Assembly: GCA_003116975.1 (NCBI GenBank)
Contig: BGKB01000301.1
Location: 1-23,784, forward strand
Source of the DNA: Aurantiochytrium sp. KH105
Taxonomy: Eukaryota > Sar > Bigyra > Thraustochytrida > Thraustochytriidae
Length of the DNA stretch: 23,784 nucleotides
Direction: 5' to 3'
In this document: one piece after another, positions 8,627 to 19,176 of the stretch
Layout of the letters: the number at the start of each line of letters is the position of its first letter
Numbering within the stretch: the stretch's first letter is position 1
The notes under the pieces: generated by a model
What the model was told of the DNA's origin: nothing
The model's input: the letters and a program-made list of their open reading frames with translations, nothing else
Databases searched by the model: none
Made by a program: the position numbers and the translations under genes

Positions 8627-9338
8627 AAGTTGCTTGCCATTGAATGAGGTCACGTCGTCGCTTGTACTTGGGACAATTTTTCAGCTTCGCCTCGCTTGGC
8701 CAAAAAAATAATCCTCGGCCTCAAGTCTTGCTTTGCTTTTCCGCTTCGCCCTATCCCTGGCCATGGCTGGCGGAGAAAACGCAGTGCGCGTCGTTGCGCC
8801 ACGCAGAGCCGCTCTATCTCGGTCGTCGCGGTGGAAAAGGTACAGGGCAGCAGGCGCGACGCGCTGCGGTTGGTGCTGCGGTGAGGCCGCCCAAAACTCC
8901 GCGCCTCGTGCCGCCGCTTTTGGTGGCTTTAAAGCGAGTCTGGACCCAGGGTCGGCCGCGTGCTGGACCTGCGATGGCGACGCCCTTTTGGGGGCGATCG
9001 TAGCGACGCTGGCAGCGCGGCGGGAAAGGGGAAATAGGGCCCCGGCCGAGCCCGCGACGGCTCCTCGCCGCGGGTGAGAAGTCGCGGGCCAGAGCGGCTC
9101 GAAGACCTGGCTGGTGCACTTTGGTGCACGCACTGTTTTCACGCACTACGCACTGCGCACGCATCGCATGCACGATGGCGGTTGCTGCGCCGTACCTCGC
9201 TTGCCAAGGTCAAGCCCATTCCATTCATATTTTGGCTCGATATTTACTTTGGAGGGTGAATTCATGCCACGAGCGACGATAGCTTTGCTTGCAGGCATCT
9301 ATCTCGAGTTTCTCAGCCTATTGCCGCGCGTGGCTGGC

Positions 9339-9341
<3 letters not shown>

Positions 9342-9368
<27 letters not shown>
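9342..9368. repeat. CAG microsatellite, nine units
   Basis: (CAG)9 is followed by CTGCAG and a short CGG run. No supported gene covers it, unlike the in-frame CAG run at 20867-20893. Confidence 0.9.
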
Positions 9369-9369
<1 letters not shown>

Positions 9370-9527
9370 TGCAGCGGCGGCGGCGGGCAAGCAAACTTGG
9401 GAGCTTGATACGCGACGGATGCCCAGCGTGCCAGTGTGCTTCGGCCCAAAACAACATACCTCCTCGCCTCGCCGCAGCCGGTAGTACACCAGTGTCTAAG
9501 CCGCCGTCCACCCGCCGCAGTCGCTTT

Positions 9528-9578
9528 CGCCTTGCTGGCTGGCTGGCACGGCTGGCACGGCTGGCGCGGCTGGCGAAC
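9528..9578. repeat. CTGG / GGCTGGCAC repeats
   Basis: A short (GCTG)n segment runs into three or four degenerate units of GGCTGGCACG. No gene is supported here. Confidence 0.7.
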
Positions 9579-10143
9579 TAATTGCAGTCCGCGGCCCTGG
9601 CTCCAGGCTTGCGGCGACGGCAGCCGCTGTCGCAGCCATCCGGATGGCCAGCCACCACCGGTAGCGGAGGGCCTTTCTTTCCCGGGATCGGGACCAGGAC
9701 CGGGACCAGCTGTTGAAGAAGCGCTGTGGAAAGCAAGCTATAGCTGCAGCGACGCAAGCACGAGCAAGCCGAAGCTAGAGCACGCACGCGGAGGAAGCTG
9801 GCGGGCGAGGGTCCAGACAGAGACAGCCACAGACAGTCCATCGTCGTGCCGCGAGGGAGGTTGACCTTGATGTTGATTGTGAGGCCGCAGCGGCTCTCCG
9901 GCGTCGCCAAACATGCGAGTCAGCCACAGAGTTGCCAGTGCCAGCAGTAGCAGCAGCAGCAAGCAGCCAGCAAGCCATGGGAGACAAGACTCGCAGAAAG
10001 ACGACTTCGCGAGAACGTCTCTCGCGGCGGTTGGGCTCTGGTTGAGGGCTGGTCTCCTGACAATCTACTCGAGTGGGCGGAAGATGAGCTTGTGAGCTTC
10101 CCTTCAGTCGTACCGTCACGAGGCAGCTAGTTTCTTGAGCGTG

Positions 10144-10212
10144 GTTTGGCTTGGCTTGGCTTGGCTTAGCAGAGGTTGGCTTAGCTTGGGTTGGGTTGGG
10201 ATGGGTTGGACT
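10144..10212. repeat. Degenerate TTGGC / TTGGG pentamer array
   Basis: TTGGC units, some changed to TTAGC, give way to three or four TTGGG/ATGGG units. Strand polarity is uniform (T/G on plus). The related pentamer GGCAA, the complement of TTGCC, forms a longer array at 12422-12491. Confidence 0.85.
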
Positions 10213-11431
10213 TGCACTTGTCTGGGCTAGACTCGCACTTGTCTTAGCTTGAACTGGCTGGCTGGTGGCTCGACTTGTGAAGAAGTAAGTAGTAGTAGAC
10301 TCCAGTCAGTTCCGTGTATACAATGCGAACCACCACCACCGACACTACCAAGGGCGTTAGTAGACAAGGACGCAGCGCAAATGCGAAGTAGAGTAGCCCC
10401 GCGCGGAACAAAGCATATCGCAGGCGGAAAGGCAGGCACTGGCAGCACGCGGCGTCCGGGACGTGAGCGGCAAAGGACGAGCGTGGTGTCGCCAGGCAGG
10501 CTGGCGCCGCTGCGGCCGCCCTTGAAAAGAATCGTGAAAATGGAAAGAAGGGGGACGGATCATTTCTTCCAAGTGCGCGCGCCGGTGGACACCAACTCGT
10601 TTGGCGGCGCCCATCCCGCGCTGGCTGTGGTGGCGCGCACTTCCACCATCCATCCATTCCCCGGCCGGCCGCTGGCCGTCGCTAGTCACGGCCTTCAGCA
10701 CGGCCGCTGCCTCCGCGTCCTTTGCTATTTCCTCTGGTTTAATTCTCCGCGAGACAAGTCCGAAGCGGCCGGGAGAACGTGGCCGGCGCGCGGGGCAGGG
10801 CCCGCGGTGAGGGAGTGACAGGAGGGTGCTGCAGCAGCAGCTGCAGCTGGCGCCTCAGTGGCCACACCGCGCGCGCACAGTAGTTACCAGGGGGGGCGAG
10901 CTGTGGGCCAGACTGTGTCGATTTGGGTCTTTCTTTTCCCCCTTTCGGCCATGTTCCTCTTCCTGGCTCGCGCGGCCCCAGCAAAGTCCAGGGTTGCACC
11001 TACAACGCCCTCTCTCGCCTGTAACTACGAGCGGCTGTAGCTTGCTCAATCGAGGGAGCAAGCGACGGCGCCGCCGGGACGCAGCGCGGCCGGCGGACGC
11101 AGACGGAGCCCTTGCTTCGCGCGCCTGAGCGTCCAAAAAGAAATGCCTGAGGGGGTGGGGTGGACGGCCCCAGACTTGATTTCGCGACGCAGCAACGCCG
11201 GTCCTGCGGGTGTGTAAGCAGAGGCAGGTCCATGGTCCGCCTACCCGTCCGCCGTCTTGCGCAGAACAAAAGAAATAAAGTAGAAGCGTAGTCATGCAGC
11301 AGCAGCAGCACAGACAATGGTTGCCGTGCCAGCAAGCAGTCAGCAGCGTGATATGGCCTCGTTCACTCTTCTCATTTAAGAGCCGCGTTCGGGCATGTGG
11401 CTCGTCGTCTTGCGACGTGACAGGCAGTACC

Positions 11432-11475
11432 GGGGGGGGGGGGATAAGAGAGGAGAGAGGGAGAGCGAGAGAGAT
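11432..11475. repeat. Run of 12 G followed by GA-rich purines
   Basis: Twelve consecutive G (11432-11443) are followed by ATAAGAG and GAGAGAGGGAGAG. Homopolymer runs of this length are prone to assembly error and could form quadruplex-like structure. Confidence 0.85.
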
Positions 11476-11782
11476 ACGGAGTGGAAGAGTGAAAGAGCTC
11501 GCACTGCGCGTGCTCGTGCGCGCGAGGGGGAAAGAGCCTGCGCGAACCTCTTTTCCTTGCCAGTCCTTTCTATAATTCTTGTTATTTTCATCTCCCAACG
11601 TTGTCTCCCACTGACCTTATGTTTCGACCAAGTTGACTTGACCCATCACCACCGCTTGCCGCCGCTGGCATTCACTTCAACCAGCCATTGCACCAACGAT
11701 TACTACTTACTCTCCGCGCCACCAAATACTCGCTTGTTTTCCCCTGCGGCCAGGTCCTTGCTTCCGACGCCCTGGAATGCCA

Positions 11783-11842
11783 GCTGCGCTGCGCTGCGCT
11801 GTGCTGCGCCATGCAATGCCATGCCATGCTATGCTATGCTGC
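11783..11842. repeat. Degenerate pentamer array (GCTGC to CATGC to TATGC)
   Basis: Pentamers sharing a TGC end drift along the array: GCTGC units first, then AATGC, CATGC and TATGC units. This looks like successive slippage after point mutation of the unit. Confidence 0.75.
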
Positions 11843-12217
11843 ACGACACCTCGGCACTGTGGCCTTTCTGGCCGATAGGAGGGCAACGCGCATTCGAAAG
11901 CACCCCACGCCAAGGCGCGCCAGAGAGACTGCGCGGGCGCCAGGGCGGAAAAACCGGCTCACCGCTCTGGGCTGCGGCTCGCTCGACTCGAGTGCGTGCG
12001 GTGCGGGTGGCGGGTGAGACTCCTCCATCCTCGCCTCCTCCCATCACGCCAGGCCAGCAGCCATGCACGTGCGGTGTAAGCTCGCGCCCGTTTACCTTTT
12101 TCGACAGGCTGCTGCTGCCACTGACGGTGAACGTGCGCGAATTCTACGTGGTCCTTGCGTGGCATGCGTGCGTCCGGCCGCAGGTGCACGGCCAGATGCA
12201 GTCTGGGCCTAGCAGGT

Positions 12218-12251
12218 GCAAGCAAGCAAGCAAGCAAAAGCGAAGAAACAC

Positions 12252-12291
<40 letters not shown>

Positions 12292-12317
12292 ATTAATTGA
12301 TTGATTGATTGATTGAT
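12218..12317. repeat. (GCAA)n and (TTGC)n inverted tetranucleotide arrays plus (ATTG)n
   Basis: (GCAA)5 at 12218-12237 is complementary to the start of the (TTGC) array at 12253-12290, with a 15-base spacer. A 20-bp perfect stem is therefore possible, with extra slipped registers along the longer arm. The TTGC array then changes to (ATTG)n at 12296-12317. Confidence 0.9.
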
Positions 12318-12421
12318 CGTCCCAAGAAAGAAAGTCGGAGCTGGCCTGACGTCGGCTTGGTCTCATCTTGTCTCTGGTCTTGGCATGACTTGCCTCGACT
12401 GATCTGTTTGTTTCACGCGAC

Positions 12422-12491
12422 GCAAGGCAAGGCAAGGCAAGGCAAGGCAAGGCAAGGCAAGGCAAGGCAAGGCAAGGCAAGGCAAGGCAAG
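12422..12491. repeat. GGCAA pentanucleotide array, 13 perfect units plus a partial
   Basis: A perfect GGCAA tandem ends in a degenerate GACGAGTCAA. It is the longest uninterrupted pentamer in the window, about 105 bases after the ATTG array. Confidence 0.95.
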
Positions 12492-12906
12492 ACGAGTCAA
12501 GTGACTTCGCTCGGCTGCTCGGCCGCAGCCCGCGGCAATTTCCTTTGCTACATTCATCCTTGCCAGCCCTACGGCGCCAAGCTTTATAGAGCAGCAGCTG
12601 AGCCGAGCAGAGCAGATTGGAACAGAGCCTTGCAGTGGTAGCAGGCCAAGGAAGGCAGGCAAGCCAAGCTTCCTTCCCTCCTCCCCTCCCGCAAGGCCGC
12701 CGATCACAAGTGCGCGCTGGCTGGCGCCGTGCCTCCGTCCGCGCCCTCGTCGCCTGGGCGCGCGAGCCCAGCGACTTGCTTGAAGTGCGCGACGACACGC
12801 GAGCGCGCGGCGACGGCGGGCTGCGCGACGCGGCGCGAAAAGGAAGGCCGCAGAGCCGTCGCGCGCCCGGCTCTCCGTCGTTGAGTCCTTTTTCGTGCTG
12901 GCTGTG

Positions 12907-12960
12907 CGAGAGGGCGGAGAGAAAAGAAAAAGAAAAAAGAAAGAAAGAAAAAGAACAAAG
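12907..12960. repeat. Purine-rich GAAA/AAAG tract
   Basis: A nearly pure purine plus-strand segment, similar in composition to 7353-7428 and to the degenerate AAAG-rich segment at about 14780-14836. It is followed by degenerate AAGCCAAGACAAGCC units up to about 13057. Confidence 0.8.
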
Positions 12961-13462
12961 ACAAGCGAACGTTGGTCGCTCGCGCGCAAGGAAACGAAGG
13001 CAAGCCAAGGCAATCCAAGACGACAAGCCAAGACAAGCCAAGCCAAGACAAGACAGGCGGGAGCGAGCGATTGAGCCGGCGCGCGCCCGCCGGCGAACAA
13101 ACTCCAAACAATCGAGCTCTCGCGCGCTCTCTTTCGCTTAGCAAGCTCGCTCGAAGCTCGTATCGCGTCGCGTCCAGCTTGCACTGTGAACGGAAAAGGT
13201 GGACGTGGAGCTGCGCCCGGAGCGGCGCTTGGTCCACCGGTCACGTCGGTAGGGCGACGACGCGAAGCAGCGCCAGACGAGACGAGACCGTCGAGGCAAG
13301 CTCGCAGTCGTCGTCAGTTAGTCAGTTAGCTAGCTAGCGCAAGCTGTCTAGGCCCGCAGCGAAAAAGCTCGTCGCTGTCAAGGCAAGCCGAGAAAAACAA
13401 ATAGCTCTTCCCGGCCGCGGCGGGTGGACGTCTGTTTGTTTGCTTGCTCGTCTTGCGGCAGC

Positions 13463-13560
13463 TGCTTGCTTGCTTGCTTGCTTGCTCGCTTGCTTGCTTG
13501 CCAGCTCTTGATCTCTCTCTGTTTGCCGCTTCGCTGTCTGTTTGTCTGTCTGTCTGTCTC
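13463..13560. repeat. (CTTG)n and (GTCT)n tetranucleotide tracts
   Basis: CTTG units with one CTCG interruption occupy about 13463-13502. A GTCT/GTTT array follows at 13534-13560. The complementary (CAAG) array lies 330-360 bases downstream (13826-13855) and the complementary (GACA) array lies at 18537-18562. Confidence 0.85.
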
Positions 13561-13825
13561 TCCCTCTCTCGTGCACGTGCGGCCGCGCACTGTCGACAGG
13601 CCAAAAAAGCTCCCTGGGCAGCCAAGCGAGACAGGCGACCCCGAAGCCCGCGCGCAGCACAGCGGGCGGTCTCGACCTCGAGACAAACCTTAAACAGGCG
13701 AAACAGACAGCCAGCGCGGCCCTCGCTCGAGACTCCCGCGAAGCGAGCGAGCGCGCGAGCGGCGCGCACCTCGGCGCACCTCTTCATCGCCCATCACAGC
13801 CCGAGCCCCTTTCTCTCTCCTCTGC

Positions 13826-13890
13826 GCAAGCAAGCAAGCAAGCAAGCAAGCAAGCGACAGCAAGCGACAGCAAGCGACAGCAAGCGACAG
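13826..13890. repeat. (GCAA)n followed by CAAGCGACAG decamer, four units
   Basis: A tetranucleotide array of about 30 bases passes into four identical 10-bp units (13851-13890). The decamer contains the CAAG unit, which suggests it arose from the array by mutation and re-expansion. Confidence 0.9.
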
Positions 13891-14526
13891 ACGGACTCCA
13901 GACAGCAAATCCAGCCGCGCGACCCCTCGACCTCCTTCCCCTCCTCCTCCTCGCGGGCGGGCGGGCTGGTGGGCACTCGCGGCGGGCGGGCTTGCTCGCT
14001 TGCGTTTTCTTGCTTGCCGACTGGTGCGAGACAGGCAGACTCCATTGCGCGGCGCCGGTGCCGACTTCTTCGTTTTCTCCTTCCTGCCTTCGCTCCTCTC
14101 CTCTCCTCCTCGCCTCTCCTCCTCGCCTCGCGGCCGGCCGACGCACGGGGCCAGGCCGGGCCCTCGCTGCGCGGGGCCTGTCTGCGCGCAGCGGCGTCGC
14201 GAGCTTTGGCGGCGGCGGCTGCGAGTGCGCGCTGGGTTCGGGAGATCGAGTGAGGTTGACTTTGCCTCGCATTCTTGCATTCACTCATTCATTCTGCCCT
14301 TGTTCGATCGCCCGCGCAGTCTGGCGGGCCGCCACGCTCCAGGCCTGGGCGAGCGCGAGCTCCGCGCGGCCGGGCGCAGGCGAGGCAGCAAGACCCGAAC
14401 GCGGGGCGCGCCAGTCGCGCGGCGACGCCGGCAGGAGGCCCCAGCCCGCCAGCCAGATAGCCCGGACGCGAGGGAAGCTGGCTGGGCGGCGCGAAGAGGC
14501 GAGGAGAAGAGCATCGCGGTCTCGCA

Positions 14527-14562
14527 CTAACTAGCGAGCTAGCGAGCGAGCTAGCGAGCGAG
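14527..14562. repeat. CTAGCGAG / CGAG repeats
   Basis: Alternating CTAGCGAG and CGAG units on the plus strand. Similar units (GATTAGCTAGCGAGCG) occur before the 12-mer array at about 19120-19140. Confidence 0.75.
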
Positions 14563-14599
14563 ACGCCCATCGCCCGACCCAGCCCGTCCACCCCAGCCA

Positions 14600-14638
14600 A
14601 GCTCAGCTCAGCCCAGCCCAGCCCAGCCCAGCCCAGCC
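14600..14638. repeat. GCTCA / GCCCA pentamer array
   Basis: Two GCTCA units are followed by about five GCCCA units. Degenerate GCGAC pentamers and GGCGA pentamers continue to about 14700. Confidence 0.85.
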
Positions 14639-15703
14639 GAGCTCAGCGTAGCGCAGCGCGACGCGACGCGGCGAGAGGAGAGCGAGGCGAGGCGAGGCGA
14701 GCGGGCCGCGCGGGCGCGAGGGCACGATCGCAAACCTGCGGAGGCGAAGCAGGCCAAATACTGGCCGCTAAAAGCAGCCGGAGAAAGAAGGGAAAGAAAG
14801 GAAGAAAGGCCAAAAGAAAGAGGGAAAGAAAGGAAGGCACCGACCCGGCACGCAAGCGAGTAAGCAAGCAAGCCGCGGGTCGCCGGGTCCAGGCTTGCTT
14901 TTCGCGCACTCGCTGGCCTGCCTCGGCGGCCTACGTGGAGAAGAAACAGGCAAGGCAAGCCAGGCAAGGCGAGGCGAGCTCGGCGCCGAGGCCGCCCGAC
15001 AAGGAGTCCAGGCTCGCCGCCGGGACCCGGCAGCGAGCGAGCAAGCGGGCGAACGCCAGGCCTGCACGAAGGGAGGAGGGAGGAAGCCTGGGCGATTGGA
15101 TTGATTCATTTGCTGGGCGGGCGAACGAACGAGGTCAGTGTGTTGTTTCTTTCTTTCTTTGTTGCGTTTTTTCTTTCTTGGGGTTTGATCTTTTGGCTGG
15201 GCACAGGCGACAAGTGGCGGGCAGCCTGTACGGCACAAGCAAACTTCAATCTTTCGTGGAGTGCGTGCGTAAGAACACACGCGACGTGGCCTCGCTCGCT
15301 CGGCGTGGCCTGCCTGGCTGGATTGTTTGTTATTTGCAGATTAGGACTGACTGGCTGGCTTGGCTGCTGGGCGATCTTGGTGTGTCGTGGCGTTCTTCTG
15401 TGCTCCTTTACCATTGGAATCGCATCGACGTCGACCCTGTGAATCAGCGCTGACCGGGACCGGCCGTCTACGCCTCCGTCTCCGCCGCCAACGACGACAT
15501 ACTCGCATCGCATCGCCTTGCGTCGCGTCGCCTTGAAGCAGGCGTAGCTTTCTTTTCGTTCGACCCTATTCACGGCATCGCATCGCTGCGCTTGTGCATT
15601 CATCCGGTCGTTCATCCATCCCGCCGCTCGTCCCTCCACCCACGCGTCCATTCAACCCGTGCATCCCCGCTCCCGTCTCCTCTCCTCTCCTCCCGCGTGT
15701 CCT

Positions 15704-15749
15704 GTCGTGTCGCGTCGCGTCGCGTCGCGTCGCGTCGAGTCGAGTCGCC
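15704..15749. repeat. GTCGC pentamer array
   Basis: GTCGC units, with GTGTC before and GAGTC after. The reverse-complement unit GCGAC forms a shorter array at about 18605-18622, nearly 2.9 kb away. Confidence 0.85.
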
Positions 15750-17136
15750 GGGCATTCATTCCTTGGTTCATTCATTCGTTCATCCACTCCTTCCTCGCGG
15801 GCGAGACGCAAGCGGCGCGCGGCCACAAGCCTGGACTCGCAGCGGCCGCCACTTCCCGGTCGCCAGCCGGCGAGGGAGGGAGGGGGGTCCGCAGGCGTGG
15901 GCGCGGAAGCAGCTGCCTGGCTGCAGCAGCAGCGGCGAGGAAGGCGGGGTTAGGAGGCTCGAATCCAGGCTCGGGGCCTGGGGCGGGAGCAGGAAGCACT
16001 CGCGTGCGGAGAAGGAAACGTCACCTCGCGAGGCCAGCCGGGCGAGGCGTGCGGGCGCGGTGAGAGTGCAGGCGCGGGCCAGGAGCTTTGGCTTTTGCTT
16101 TTGCTCTTGCGCGTGGGCTTGCTTGCTTGCTCGATTTGCTTTGGTTTGTTTTGGTTTGTTTTGCTTTGCTTGGAAGGGCCAGGGCGCATCGTGAGCGGGC
16201 CTCGCGCGCTGCTGGTCTGGGCCTCTCGGACGAGAGAGCGGCAGGCGCGGAGCCTCGGGCCTGGGCGCCGGAGAAATCCGAATACCTATAGCGCCAGAAG
16301 GCGCAAAGGAGATAGGAGGCAAAAAGGGAAATCAGAAGAAGAAGGAGCCGCGTTACTACCTGTCCAGCCCTCACCGCCTCGACTGACTGACTCACTGACT
16401 GGCAAGCAATCTCGGGCCGTGACCGCACCGGCTCATTTCCCCACCGCCAACACCACCACCCACCTTCTTCCTTCCTTGCTTCCGTTTTTTCTCTACCTGC
16501 ATATACCTACCTACCTACCTGCGCATCGAAAGAGCAAGTGACACAGCGCATCGCGTTGCGGCTGCTCACGTACGGGGTTGATTCAATCGATCTCCGTTCG
16601 TTCATTCAATCGTTCGTTCGTTTATCTGTTCAAAGTCGACTCGCGGCGCGGAGGAAGCCCAGATCTCCCGCTGGGCGCGGCGTGAGGTCCCGGAGGGCTA
16701 ACTTTCTTTTATTTCTCCTCTCCGTTCCTTTTCTCCCTTTGCTTTCCCTTTCCTTTACTGTCATTCTTTCATTCTTTGGGCAGCGGTGCTTCGACCGTTG
16801 CGCAAGTCCCATCGTCTCCGACTTCGATCTAACGGAGCGAGCACTCCACGACGAAGGGAAGGACCGAACGATCCATCGAAATAACGAAGGAAAGGCAGGC
16901 GCGGAGTAAAGCGAAGCCAAGCCCGGCAGCCTCCGGCTCAAGTGGACTCGAGGGAGAGAGAGAGAGAAAGCGCCTGGCTGCTGCAGCTGCTGCGGCTGCA
17001 GCTGCCCGCCCGCCTGTCTTTCGTTCAGCGAGAGAGGCGCGCTTCCTCCTTCGTTTACAAACGAGTGCGGCACGTGTGGGCGAAAGGAAAAAAAAGAAAG
17101 GAAAGAAGGCTGGACAGAGAGTGTGGGAAGTTTCCA

Positions 17137-17254
17137 TTCTTTCCCTTTTTCTTTTCTTTTCCCCCCTTTGCAGATCGGCCAGTAGGGAGCCATTTTTAGG
17201 CAGGTGAGCGCTGAGGGCACGACGCGTCCCGCGCGACCCCCCTTCCCTTTTCAG
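17137..17254 (+). other. Splice-signal-like series: acceptor, 30-base interval, donor, acceptor
   Basis: A 33-base pure pyrimidine tract (17137-17169) precedes GCAG ending at 17173. Thirty bases later CAG/GTGAGC (GT at 17204-17205) matches the major donor consensus. A second pyrimidine-rich TTTTCAG ends at 17254, which would bound a 51-base GT-AG intron. No protein is recognised in the flanks, so this could be part of a non-coding or 5'-leader transcript, or chance. Confidence 0.25.
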
Positions 17255-17363
17255 CTTTCCCTCCTTGCCTGGCCGCCTGTCTGCCTGCGCGCGCCGCGAG
17301 GCCAGCGCGGCCCAGACCTAGACAAGCCCGGCCCAGCCCAGCCCCGTTTCCAAATACCCGGAA

Positions 17364-17382
17364 GGCCGGCCGGCCGGCCGGC
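17364..17382. repeat. GGCC tandem (19 bases)
   Basis: A perfect (GGCC)n run, which is self-complementary. It sits just before a purine-rich stretch (about 17396-17465). Confidence 0.85.
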
Positions 17383-18306
17383 TGGCTTAAAGCGTGCGAG
17401 AAGAAAGAACAAAGGAAGAAAGAAGAAAGAGGAGAAACCGCGAGAGACAAAAGGAAAGCAAAGGAAAGAAAGGCACGAGCTTGTGAACGCAAGCACACAG
17501 CTTTAAACGGAAGGTGTGTACCGGAGGGAGGGAGGGAGGGGCTGCGGGCCGCAGGGAGGGTCTTTCATTCGACATCCTCTGCTCGTGTCCAGGACACCGG
17601 GCCCAGAAGACGCAGCCGCTACCCAACCGGCCAGTAGCCGCACGACGCGCAGGAGCAAGGGAAGCAAAGCGCAAAGGGCGAGGAAGGGAAGGAGAAACAG
17701 CTCGCGCGCGCGGCGCACCCAGTCTCTGTCTGACCCACTTCATCCCAGACCTGATCTGGACTGCGCGGCCGCTCTTCAGATTTGCAGCGAGCCAGCAAGC
17801 TGACAGCAGCCAGCTTGCCTGCCGATCAACCAGCTAAGACAAAGCCCGCGGAATCGATCAATCCCCTGTCCGTTACCGCGCGAATACACGGACGCAAAGC
17901 AAGCCTGGGCGGCGCCGCCCCGGCCGACTGTCTGTTTGAGGTTTCATTCATTCTCCTTTTTCCGGGCTGCTCGGGACCACTCGCTCGGCTTAGGGACCTC
18001 GCAGGGGCCACGTGCGAGGAGCGTGGCCGTGCGCGTGGACGCAGAGACGCTCCCGGACAAGGATTCGAGCAGGCATCACGTGCGCCGCTACGTGCGCCGT
18101 CTCGCCCGCTGCATACGATTCCATCCATCCCTCAATCCATTCGACTTGATTGTCTCGGGTCAAGGGCAACCAAGCACTGCGCAGCAAGCGAGTACTGACT
18201 GCTTTTTTTGTTGTTTGACTCTCTCCTCGCCTCTCGCTCGTCTGCGTCGGCAGCCAAGCCAAGTCAGGCAAGCCCCTAACGCCGCGGCGACAGCGGCACA
18301 TACGGA

Positions 18307-18324
18307 CGCGCGCGCGCGCGCGCG
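18307..18324. repeat. (CG)9 dinucleotide
   Basis: Nine perfect CG units, a potential Z-DNA-forming sequence. No gene is supported here. Confidence 0.9.
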
Positions 18325-18536
18325 TCGGCCAGCCGAGCGGCCTTTTCGACGGAGCCAGACAGGCAAACAAACGAGACAGCCAGGCAGACCAAGGAGAGGT
18401 GAGAGAAGCCTTCGCACGAGGAAGCCTGACGAGTCTCGCCCGTGTCCAGTTCTGGCGCGAGCGAGCGACCAACAAGAGCAACAGGAGCAGGCCCGCCTGA
18501 GCAACAGAGCGACCTCAATCCATCTTGCCACCGCAA

Positions 18537-18562
18537 AACAGACAGACAGACAGACAGACAAA
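18537..18562. repeat. (GACA)n tetranucleotide tract
   Basis: About six AGAC units. This is the complement of the GTCT array at 13534-13560. Confidence 0.9.
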
Positions 18563-19140
18563 AGGGCAGAGCGGGCATTGGAAACGAGGCGGCGCGACGC
18601 GGTGCGGCGCGACGCGACGCGACGTGTTAGGTAGTGTAAGACAAGAGTGAGCACGGGCCCGTGCCACCGACCCCTTCTCGCGCTATTCTGCTAGGCGTTG
18701 CGAAAAAGAAAGGGAATAGGGTCGTGTCCCAGCACACTGTCCCCGATCACGGCAGCCTGCCAATAAGGGGGAAACGGAAAGACCCTGAGCAATTGAGCGA
18801 CGCAAGTCCATTTCGAGCAGCCAGTCTCCCGGTGTGCCAGTCCCATTGGTTGCGGGAAGCGCAATCAAGTCAACAAAGGTGGCGCCCCTCCATCGCTTTT
18901 CTTTCCCCAAGCAGCGACGCTAAGCGGGCAAAGAAGTACACTCAGCCTGTGTACAGCAGTGCACCGCTTCCTCTGCCTACATACAACCAAGACAAGCAAC
19001 CACGTAAGCAAGCGCGGCGGACGTCTGCCATTTCAGACCCCAACCCAACCGGGGTGGTAAGAGAGAATCAGCCAAAGTCGCTCGACCTCCCTGCTCGCCT
19101 GCGCGCGAGCTCGCTGGCTGATTAGCTAGCGAGCGAACGA

Positions 19141-19176
19141 GCGAGTCCGTCGGCGAGTCCGTCGGCGAGTCCGTCG
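19141..19176. repeat. 12-base tandem GCGAGTCCGTCG, three perfect units
   Basis: Three identical 12-mers lie 224-259 bases upstream of the plus-strand ATG at 19400, preceded by GCGA repeats. Their position allows them to be in the promoter or leader of that gene; no function is shown. Confidence 0.9.

Noticed and set aside
10186..10209. Telomere-like TTGGG repeats
   Set aside because: Only three or four units, continuous with a degenerate TTGGC array and internal to the contig.
10855..11598. 247-codon minus-strand frame
   Set aside because: Composition follows the repeats (poly-Cys from CAG arrays, poly-Leu and Pro), with no recognisable domain and overlapping open frames on the other strand.
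11959..13244. 382- and 293-codon minus-strand frames
   Set aside because: Large parts are KQAS or ALPCL strings produced by translating the CTTG and GGCAA arrays in shifted frames.
13444..14534. 269- and 330-codon plus-strand frames
   Set aside because: Non-ATG starts and repeat-encoded LLAC and SKQA strings; three frames are open together, which indicates a lack of stops in GC-rich DNA.
15956..15966. tRNA B-box-like GGCTCGAATCC
   Set aside because: The flanks do not form a five-base-pair T stem, and no A box, anticodon arm or acceptor stem could be folded around it.
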